This document shows positions 56,501-64,000 of a stretch of DNA of 64,000 nucleotides, piece after piece (positions within the stretch are counted from its first letter, which is position 1; every line of letters begins with the position of its first letter). The position numbers were made by a program, and so were the translations under genes. The DNA is from Lepisosteus oculatus (taxonomy: Eukaryota; Chordata; Actinopteri; Semionotiformes; Lepisosteidae): the NCBI RefSeq assembly GCF_040954835.1, contig NC_090705.1, positions 15,760,436 through 15,824,435 of the forward strand, given 5' to 3'. Below the pieces are notes generated by a model. It had not been told where the DNA came from. It was given only the letters and a program-made list of their open reading frames with translations, and searched no databases.

Positions 56501-58727
56501 GCTGGAGTTTCTCTTTTCCCGCAAGGTTGGATGAATTGATTTTCATATAATGTGAATAAAAATGAAACTACAGAATCCGAAATTATCAGAAACAGGGGAA
56601 TTATGCAAAGGGAGAAAATAATGCTGAACCACTGAGTTGTTACTGTTTTATCACTTCAGAAGACAAGATGGAAATATTTAGCTTCTAGGGTGCTCTGGGC
56701 TCTATATTTTGTAATGCAATGGAAAAATGTGTGTGTGAAGGGGTGGGGTGGTTTGGGAAGCAATATTGCAGTTCAGAAATTGCAATTTTGAGCCACGCAG
56801 GGCTTTGTAAATTTTAGCGGAAGATCAGCATTTATTGCTGTGTGTTCCAAGAGCATCAGTAGTTTACTACTATCCTGCCCCTTTCAGCTGCTGTGTCATG
56901 GTAGCTGCACAATTGGTGCCCATACCAGCAGGACCACGGTGGACACCCACGGGGAGACTGCAGTGGACACACCGTGCACATCGTACACAAATGTGTCCCC
57001 ATGTTGTATACAACACACAGCACCACTGTGTCCCTCTGTGCGCCACTGACTGCTGTGAGCAGTTGTCATGGTTATGAAAGACAGCAGACAAAACTGGGAA
57101 AAAAATCAATTGCCTGATCAACAACAACAAAAAAAGATAAAAATCATCAATTCCACATTGGGGGAAGAGAGGTTGAAGGATAATTACAATTTCTGAACTT
57201 AACATAAACAGACAGTGCAGTCCAGACATGGAAGTATTGATAAATTAGCCTCCCCTCCCCAGGATTCAGAAGACTTCAAAGATTTATTATTGCTGTGTCT
57301 TTCTGGAAGTTTCTGATTTTTTTTTCCCATTGCTTTGATTCTTTCTTACTTTGTTAATGATTTGGAGAAACTTCTGTTGATGGGCACAATACAATGCAAA
57401 CCTGTATGTAAAATTGGTCTGAACAAATAAGTGAAAGTACAGTTAATCTAAAATACTGTTGAAAATCATTTGAAAAGGTTGTAAACAATGTGAAAATAAA
57501 CTTACCTGTGTTATGATTTCACTAGGATTGGAGTAACAGACGACTGACTTCTGGTAATTTCCTCCTTGTTAATTAAGCACATTTCTCATTTTGTTTGGGT
57601 TTATTTTAAAATGTTTGCTTTTGATGAGACTTGGAGATATTGCTATTTATGGACACAATACGATCGATGCGCGCACTATTGGTCTGCAAAGAAAAAAGTA
57701 AATGTACATCTAAAATACCATTTATTTTCTCCTTTTAAGATGCTGTAAAAACTATTTAATCGAAAATTAATTTAAGTGAAAATCTTGCCCTAATCTAGAG
57801 TTTATTTGGTTAATCATTTTCTACTGGAATCGGCGTACCAGTTACTACACAAGTCTGATTACATTTGGAATTCTGGTTTTGTTTTCTCTTGTTGATATAT
57901 TTCTCAAGGTGCAGTTTGTTTAAATTGTAACTTTTGACATGAGATGGAGTTAACCCAGGTCTTATTCACATAATAAATTCCCAGGTTGGGGTTTCCAGTA
58001 AGCATCAGAGTAACAAATGCTACTATATCTTTCTTGACAATGACAAATATTACTACTCTAGTTCTAAAAATGCCCCTAAAATTTGTTAAAACTCTTTAAA
58101 AACTCTACAGGTCCGTTCCACATTTGTGCACTTTTTTTTTAAAATTAATAATGAGGCTGCTTTAAGATACATGAAAACTCTTGCAGATTGTAATAATGCT
58201 AAATTATTTTTTTCCAAATATAAGAATTGAGCAACAACAAAAATGTCTTAATCCTCAGATCTGGTGATACGCTCTCATGTTGCAGAGTATTAGGAACCCT
58301 CATCCGAATGACGTGCTGGACCTGTGCTCAGGCAGCAGGGACGCCATGGGCAGGACGAAGTGTGTTTCAAACACTCGCAGTGGGCTCCCCTGTCAAAGAA
58401 GCGGGATGAGGGCAGTGCTTTGTGGGTGAGAAGAGCGAGACTCTGTGCTCCACGGAGTGTAGGATTTGTATTTGGTTTTCAAGGTTGCGAAAAAAAAATC
58501 TTGACCTGGAGTTACAGTAGGCTATCTAGGAAGAATGTTTTTTTTGCGTTTTCCTTGATTCCAAAATACTTCCATGTGAAGTAACGGTATAAACCAACCA
58601 AAAGATTTGTTTTTACTTGTTGTTTTTTTCTTTAAGGATTTCTGGATCCGGAAAAGAAACTCTTCTCCCATCGGATTTTGTCGAGAGATGAATGCATTGA
58701 TCCCTTCTCCAAAACGGGGAACCTAAG
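44233..58727 (+). CDS. ctdp1: RNA polymerase II CTD phosphatase FCP1, 5' part (six coding exons)
   Basis: FCP1 removes Ser-phosphates from the RNA polymerase II C-terminal domain so the enzyme can be reused; it acts in the nucleus with TFIIF. Exons 44233-44537, 49007-49090, 50658-50751, 51836-51964, 53480-53630 and 58637-58727 join in phase to 284 codons plus two bases, then continue beyond the window. Start ATG 44233 (CACGGATGG) begins MEDPADSGGG; an in-frame TTG upstream is not used. An N-terminal biotinyl/lipoyl-like fold is suggested by WKVKPGSYVNIDSVL and RAGVVRELC. The FCP-homology catalytic motif MVDLDQTLIHTT puts the nucleophile Asp at about 185 and the acid Asp at 187, followed by RPHCKDFLEKI, HVFTFGSRLYAHTIAG and FLDPEKKLFSHRILSRDEC. 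The remaining FCPH part and the BRCT domain are missing only because the window ends. Exons follow vertebrate CTDP1 closely. Confidence 0.95.
45783..46260 (+). mobile_element. 5S rRNA-derived SINE, copy 1
   Basis: CTCAGCAGGTCTGAGCCTGG then GGTACCTGGATGGGAGACC is a clear 5S rRNA 3' half (the internal Pol III promoter). It is followed by a unique body and a tail TTACCTGTAAAG..CTTTGAGTGGAG..AAAGCTCTATATAAGTAAG. This is the architecture of SINE3/DeuSINE-type elements. It is nearly full length. Confidence 0.8.
46540..46740 (+). repeat. Dispersed-repeat fragment in ctdp1 intron 1
   Basis: The block GTAAAGAAGTGCCTCCAGTT, then TTTCCACTTCTGTCCTCTGG, resembles a repeat that is frequent in non-teleost fishes and seems to precede the LINE relics of the 48505-48680 kind (recalled, not searched). 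Confidence 0.45.
48505..48680 (+). mobile_element. LINE 3'-end relic, copy 1
   Basis: The translation FTQTVVEAWNKLLRQ resembles the C terminus of reverse-transcriptase ORFs of fish non-LTR elements (form FTQRVVEVWNKLP). It is followed by AACAGGCCAAACAGCCTCCTC and a TTTTTATGTTC tail. Related relics lie at 55650-55770 and 63179-63247. Confidence 0.5.
49091..51835. other. ctdp1 introns 2 and 3 (interrupted by exon 50658-50751)
   Basis: Apart from the exon there is no recognised repeat, ORF with family match or RNA gene. The sequence is AT-rich to mixed. Confidence 0.5.
52004..52533 (+). mobile_element. 5S rRNA-derived SINE, copy 2
   Basis: It starts CTGACAACCCACTGAAGCTC with the 5S-like CTCAGCAGGTGTGAGCCTGG and GTACCTGGATGG, has the body CCCATTGGCCTTTACCA, and ends AAAGCGCTATATAAGTGTAAGG-like before a TTATTAATT tail. 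It begins only about 40 bp after the donor of the catalytic exon ending at 51964. It is the best preserved copy. Confidence 0.85.
53836..54137 (+). mobile_element. 5S rRNA-derived SINE, copy 3 (5'-truncated)
   Basis: Only the 3' half is present: CCAAATTTCCCCCTGGCC, CCTCCCCACTGAGAGCTGG, TTACCTGTAAAGCACTTTGA and GTGTCCAGAAAAGCGTTACA, ending in a TTA trinucleotide run at 54118-54137. The 5S-like head is missing, as expected of incomplete reverse transcription. Confidence 0.8.
55650..55770 (+). mobile_element. LINE 3'-end relic, copy 2
   Basis: The translation FFTKRAVEVLNKVLCPVVEA then KSL aligns with copy 1 (FTQTVVEAWNKLL) and with copy 3 (VVEADALVYFKKQLDEIL). Downstream AAAAGGACGCCATTCAGCCC resembles other consensus fragments of such repeats. 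Confidence 0.5.
57290..58030. repeat. Diverged tandem repeat, about three copies
   Basis: Shared blocks recur in order: TGGGCACAATACAATGC (about 57379) with TGGACACAATACGATCG (57649); AATCTAAAATACTG (57444) with CATCTAAAATACCA (57707); GGAGTAACAGACGACT (57531), GGCGTACCAGTTACTA (57831) and AGAGTAACAAATGCTA (58006). The first interval is about 270-300 bp and the third copy is shortened. It has no ORF content. Confidence 0.45.
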
Positions 58728-59814
58728 GTAGGGTTTTTGTTTTGAGTTACGCTGGACCGAGGCTGGATGTGAGTTACTGCAGGCTGTGCTGTAATCCTGT
58801 GCTTTGACTGCACTTTTAAATATATATATATACATCTTGAGTGCTGATGTTACTACTGATGTCCATGCCTTAAAACAGAATTTAACAACAACATACTGTA
58901 CACAGGCAGTGTAGCCTGTCCTTTCCACGGTATTACTTCCAGGTTAGTAACTGTTAAATATGGCAGCCATTGTACATGTAAACGTGTATCCATTTCTGAA
59001 TATGCTTGAGTTCCGGACATTTATACACTGGGTCTTCCCACACAAGCTGTACATCTGTGATGCCTGCTTTGCACCAGGACACTTCTGCTGTTCTGTTGGA
59101 ATCTGTCCCATTTGTCTCGTACAGTTTGGACAAGCATGTGCCTGTTCACACAATATTGCATGTAGTCCCAGCTTATGTTCAGTGTGGCTCTGGTCTGTCG
59201 AGTAGGGTATCCACAGCTCAAGCCGGAAGAAAGCCGTTCTTATATGAGCTTTGTGAGGACACGGCTTTGCCCTGCTGGCGTGTTGTCATGGCAGGACGAG
59301 CTCTCAGGAAGTGTGGCACAGGCAGTGAGGTCCCAGGACTTGATCACTGTAGCACCGTTCAGCCAGGTCGCCAACTCGATGCTCCCTGTCAACTGGTCAG
59401 TTGTGCACAACAGTCACACCCGCTGGGGCTGGTGTCCACCTTGATCTTTAAAACAGACCAAAATGCAGAAACCCGTAGCTTGACACCAAAAGGAGTTAGT
59501 TGTAGGTGTTTTCAGTAAAAAACAAAAAGTAAAAGAAGGACATTAGGGTTATCTAATGAAATAATGTTTTGCAATGTGGCATTTATTAGAAGAAATATTA
59601 CTGTTGACTTTAAACCATCAGCAAAAATGAAGCATTTTAACTGTATTTTGCTAAGATTTGTACATGGACACAGTATTTGAGGGGAAAAACTAAACCAAGG
59701 ACGTCCTCACTGCTAATCGACTAGCAAATTGTGATTTCTGCAGCCTAAATCAACAAATCATAATTAGTGGTTTACGTTTGTAGCGATTTATACAGCTATT
59801 TTTTCTTTTACTGG

Positions 59815-59930
59815 ATCAATGCAGATGGCAGTTCTTGTTCAAGGGTACAGCAGCCATGTCTTACTTGGGAATTGAACCCATGACCTTCCAGTTAAGTCTA
59901 GAATGCTAACCACTGCTCTACACCTCTTAA
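59815..59930 (+). repeat. LINE-tail-like fragment in ctdp1 intron 6
   Basis: GGGAATTGAACCCATGACCTT, then AATGCTAACCACTGCTCTAC, has the form of the terminal block of the 31495-31768 repeat family, diverged. Confidence 0.45.
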
Positions 59931-61253
59931 TGATTCAGTTCTCTCACTGATCGCCCTGCCAAAACAGCTTTAAACTGCCTTCACAAATTATGATATTACA
60001 GTTATTCACGGCTATGTCTTTAAAAGATTAGGAGTACCGTAATTAGAAACTCAGTTTGCCGTATTCATGCATTACGAACAGTTGTATTCTTGTACTGTAT
60101 TAGTTTTGTTTAATGCTTCTTGTGGGAAGAATAGTAAGTTGGACAGTTAAACAGGATTCACTGTTCTTGGACTGCCAGGCTCTCATTAGGAAAGATGAAT
60201 GGATGTTTCTTTGAAGGTCTAGTTGCTGAAGTAAATACATGTCAGGGCTGTACAATATACAAATTGATTTAATTACCTCAAATTATAGTATTTATTTAAT
60301 GAAAATTGAGCACATTCATTTTGAGGATTTATATTTTTTCAGCACAGTTGGTTAGAAAATAACTAATATATATTAACTGATATAGATAAATGATCTTTTG
60401 AATGGCTGTTTCTTGCCAGATAATACATTCTTTCTTGCCTTTTGTAAAGGAAAAACTGTCCCAGTGAAACTGACATTTTGCACTTGGCTTTTAAGTAACT
60501 CTTTTCTTATTTATCTGGTGTTTTTGAGCTTTTCTTAGTTTGCATTGTTGCTTGCGATAAAAGATGGTCTGCTTTGCATTTATGAACGCTTTGCTGATTT
60601 TTAAAACTTGGCATGTAAGGAAGGAATATCTTCTTCTGTGTCTCTTCCAGTACAGTTATTCTGTGTTTCTGCTGTGTGACACAGGTGATGAGCATGTAAC
60701 ATCACTGGATTTTTTTAATCCCTTTGACCTGACACCTTATCTGAATGTTAACTATATCTGTACTGAAATCTTGTTTCTACAAACATTCAGACTAAATATC
60801 TGTATTGTAATCTAATTACGCAGCAAGTAGAAACTCCCCTGTGTTTTATGAGAGAATGAGGAGCAATGGAGCAAGCAGAGCTTCCCTGGAAGTGTTTTTT
60901 CAGCTAATTGTGCTTTGTGTAGGCTTGAAAATGTATCTCTATCAGTGATGGAGCAAACTCCCCAGAAGATCACACAGTCTCTGTTATCGGCTGTAGTTAG
61001 ACTTGTTACCTGAAGGGTTAGGCAGTCCTCATGCAGTTACATGCCATGTTAATAGGTAGTGGATGAGTGGCTCAGCATGGAAAGGTCTAATCCAGGTGTC
61101 ACAGGTTCGAGTCTGGGTCTGCTAATTAGCAGACTGTCCCTGGATTCCTGTAGTGACAGTATACAATTGTCTGAGCAACTGCAGGGTGGGAAGTGTAGGA
61201 CAGGTAGGGCTCTCTGTGACAGCAGCAGCCTCCCGGGACCTTAAAGGTTTGCT

Positions 61254-61614
61254 GTGCTGTCAGTGAGGGAAAGCAGCTCTCCTCCGAATGGCACTGATGC
61301 TCTGATATGGACCAGTGCTGTTGGTGAGGGACAGTCCTCTCTTCCAATCTGGATTGATCCTCCTTTATGGGGTGGTGCTATTGGTGAATTATGCAACTCT
61401 CCTCCAATCGACACTGATCCTCCAGTACAAGGCGGTGCTGTTGGTGAGGGACACGACTCTCCTCCAATCAGGGCAAGACCCCCAGTATGAGGTGGAGCTG
61501 TTAGTGAGGGACATAACTCTCCTCCAATCAGAACTGATCCTCCAGTAAGAGGCAGTGCTGTTGTTGAGGGATGTACATCTCCAGTCAGCACTGATCCTTC
61601 GGTTTGTGAGGTGG
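61254..61614. repeat. Minisatellite, six copies with exact 60-bp period
   Basis: Unit starts of the form GTGCTGTTGGTGAGGGACA fall at 61254, 61315, 61375, 61435, 61495 and 61555, with CTCTCCTCCAATC and ACTGATCCTCCAGTA blocks inside each. The spacing is 61 then 60 four times, and the last unit is partial. Because 60 is a multiple of three, long ORFs stay open on both strands (antisense ORF 61241-61678 shows a 20-residue repeat around GGSVLIGGE). No start context, splice site or family match supports coding. Confidence 0.85.
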
Positions 61615-63178
61615 GTGGGTTGGACTGCTTACTCTTTCTCCACTTTGTGTGGTTGGAGGGTCTGCCATGAAAAATCACAAGGGTCGATTCCAGAATCGGG
61701 GGGATTACACAAAAAATAAATCAATTCAATTTTTTTCTTGAATTTCATCAATAATCCTCACTTTAAAAAAATGCTAGTGATCCCTGTGAGAATTAATTAA
61801 ATAGACCGGATGTGCTATCTTAGAAATTTAATTGGTATAGGTGTTAGATTTAACAGCTGTTACAAAAATTATAGGTGGATGGATGGAGGTTGTTGTTTTT
61901 ATGTAGGTTTATTTAAATATTCTAAATAAGTTACAGTTTTTAGGTGGTGGATAGTATGTGGGGTTTTTGTGTCAGCTGCAGAATGGGGCAGATTTATTGT
62001 TGACTTATTAAGACTTCTGTACTAACAAGCTGGGATTACATTTCAGCTTTACTTCTGACCCTCAAGCCAACAAAGGCACAGGATAGTGACTATGTACAGC
62101 AATGCTCTTGGGAAAATTAGGTGAGGGAAGAAAAACGTACTTGAAAGTAAGTACTGACTTAAAAACTGTCTTATTGTATTACAACGTGGCAGAGAGAAAT
62201 ACTTGCAAATCCCGTGCTTAAATGCAAGGAATTGCAACACCTGAATAATTAAACATCATATCATTTATTAATTAAAGCTTAAAAATTTGAACGCTTCCTG
62301 AATATGGATGTTGTTGTTGCAGCAGTAATTACTCAGAGTTTGACCAATATGCTTTAAATTCCATTCCGTAAAAAAACTCATCAGTGAAGAAAATATAATG
62401 GATAACACTGACGGTAGAACACGGTTTTCTTGTCGTGTGGAATCTTGTCAGTCTGATATTTCTATCTCAGTGTCCGCCGTTGTGCACCTGTGAATGTGAT
62501 TCTAGATATTGTCACAGCAGAACATTTTAATTAATTTCCAAAACTTGTCATGGTGGAGACTCAGCCTTTGATGTATCAGAAGCGGCGGCAACTGTATTTC
62601 ATTAGATCTGACCTGCCGACATGGAGAGAAATAGTGGAAGAACATCCTCCAAAAGCAAACGTCTGCGCTTGTCCTTTCGTCTGCAGAATGACGAAACCTC
62701 AAATGTGCTTCCAGTGCATTTAGGGCCTGAAAACGGAGTTTAAATGAATTCCGTTATGAGGTTAATGAAGTGTTGGTTAATGAAAACCAACTGGTGTGGA
62801 CATTCCCAGGAGCAGGAATGGGTACCCCTGACCAGGTCACACTCGAGTAGACGTCCCTGTCTTCTGTGTGGACGATGGGGCAGATAAGTACAGTATATAT
62901 CTAGACAGGAATAAGAACAGTGGTGTCAACTCACTTAAAAAATGCTCCTTTTTAGTAACTCTTGCATGATTAGGGGGTTATATTGAATACCCAGTGGTCA
63001 GATGAAAACCTAGACAGGAAAGATAATTCTTTCAAAGCTTCAAATTAAGCTTTTACACTGATATGCTCAGAGCCAAAAGAATAAACCATCAAAATGCGTT
63101 TTTTTTTTAGCATCCAAATTTCCACACTCTCTTTAGAAAGACTTTCTTTCTTTGTTGTTGACATGCTGTCCCAGACAT

Positions 63179-63247
63179 GTTGTTGAGGCTGATGCCCTGG
63201 TTTATTTCAAGAAACAGCTGGATGAGATCCTTGGAATCAACCGCTAA
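63179..63247 (+). mobile_element. LINE ORF C-terminal relic, copy 3
   Basis: The frame reads VVEADALVYFKKQLDEIL then GINR and a TAA stop at 63245-63247, the typical form of the end of a fish non-LTR reverse-transcriptase ORF. It has lost the upstream part and lies 36 bp before an antisense SINE. Confidence 0.55.
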
Positions 63248-63282
63248 CTATCCAACATGCTGGATGACCTGAATGATGATAT

Positions 63283-63600
63283 TAATTCCTTACAGCTATG
63301 CAGAATTTTTCTGGATGTTCCGTCAAAGCGCTCTACAGGTAATGGGGACTCCCCTCCACCACCACCAATGTGTAACCCCCACCTGGATGATGCAACGGCA
63401 GCCAGAAAGCTCACCACACATCAGCTATAAGTGGGGAGGAGAACAGAGTCATGAAGCCAGTTTGGAGATGAGATTATTAGAGAGCCATGATTGGTAAAGG
63501 CATGGAGGAAATTTGGCCAGGACACTGGGGTAACACCCCTATTTTCTTTTAGAAATGCCCTGGGGTTTTTAATGAAGTCAGGACCTCCGTTTTACATGTA
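63283..63600 (-). mobile_element. 5S rRNA-derived SINE, copy 4 (antisense, 5'-truncated)
   Basis: Reading the - strand gives TTACCTGTAGAGCGCTTTGA, TGGTGGTGGTGGAGGGGAGT, GAGCTTTCTGGCTGCCGTTG and CCCAGGGCATTTCTAAAAGA, all matching the body and tail of copies 1-3. The 5S head is not found. Confidence 0.75.
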
Positions 63601-64000
63601 AATTTTACATTTACATCTCTTATGACGGCACCTAAGAGATCTTCTCCTGTCTATGAACATCATGTAACTGTGCTGCCTGAGCCAGGTGCTGTTTGCGTGC
63701 TCTGTCTGATCACAGGACACCTGCAGCCATGAAGAAATTTGTGATGCTCGGCAAGTGTGGGAAACGTATCTGATAAATGTTCTTATGTTCTTGTCAAGCT
63801 AGTCCTCCTTCCATGCTGTACTGCAAATACCGTTTTGATGAAGGAGAAATGGAGACAGGCTTTTAAAAAGCGCTGTGGTGGATGTGGTCTTTTGAAAGGG
63901 GTCCCTAGACATTCAGAACTTCTTGTAAGAAACGGGGGGGAGGATGAGGAAATGTGGACAGACTCCTCTCACCTGCCCGCCTTCGAACTGCCTATCTTTT

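Larger units (their letters stand above)
53631..58636. other. ctdp1 intron 5
   Basis: This 5-kb intron holds the truncated SINE at 53836-54137, a LINE relic at 55650-55770 and a diverged tandem repeat at 57290-58030. No further ctdp1 exon is needed, because flanking exons 53480-53630 and 58637-58727 join in phase. Confidence 0.6.
58728..64000. other. ctdp1 intron 6, running off the window
   Basis: No further ctdp1 exon was found to 64000; the exon expected next (beginning NLFPCGD-like in other vertebrates) is absent. It holds a TATATATATA tract at about 58820, a repeat fragment at 59815-59930, the minisatellite at 61254-61614, a LINE relic and a SINE. Confidence 0.6.

Overview
This is eukaryotic, vertebrate-type DNA: short coding exons with GT-AG introns, CpG-rich gene starts and many dispersed SINE and LINE relics. 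The repeats (5S rRNA-derived and tRNA-derived SINEs, LINE 3' relics with fish-type tails) and the short introns point to a ray-finned fish. From memory the repeat style recalls non-teleost lineages such as gar or bowfin; that is an inference and was not tested.

Layout. (1) 1-2220, + strand: the last four exons of a PARP14-like mono-ADP-ribosyltransferase (end of the WWE domain plus the catalytic domain). (2) 2221-6268: intergenic DNA with a 3'UTR, a short element with terminal inverted repeats, a possible relic of a PARP terminal exon and several palindromes. (3) 6269-26595, + strand: a complete cpsf1 gene with 37 coding exons joining in phase to 1445 codons plus stop. (4) 26596-29638: convergent 3'UTR space. 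(5) 29639-41588, - strand: a complete adck5 gene with 15 coding exons joining in phase to 578 codons plus stop. It includes an 8-codon first coding exon and an 86-nt second exon that fall outside long ORFs. (6) 41589-44232: divergent spacer with a promoter hairpin, two CACGTG E-boxes and a SINE. (7) 44233 to beyond the window end, + strand: ctdp1 (FCP1), with its first six coding exons visible, including the DLDQT catalytic motif. The rest lies downstream.

Together: CPSF1 is the scaffold of the complex that recognises the polyadenylation signal, and CTDP1 is the phosphatase that recycles the RNA polymerase II C-terminal domain. Both act around transcript 3' ends and lie about 18 kb apart here, on either side of adck5, a mitochondrial UbiB-family atypical kinase. 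cpsf1 and adck5 are tail-to-tail neighbours, as I recall them in mammals; ctdp1 and PARP14 lie on other chromosomes in humans. The PARP14-like gene belongs to a fast-evolving, interferon-linked family.

Repeats are unevenly placed. All four 5S-type SINE copies are in ctdp1 introns, and all three tRNA-type SINE copies are in or beside adck5. A six-copy minisatellite with an exact 60-bp period sits in the last visible ctdp1 intron. I found no convincing undescribed gene system. The most unusual items are the 60-bp array, the candidate PARP exon relic, the 17-bp terminal-inverted-repeat element, the adck5 promoter hairpin and a diverged tandem repeat near 57.3-58.0 kb.
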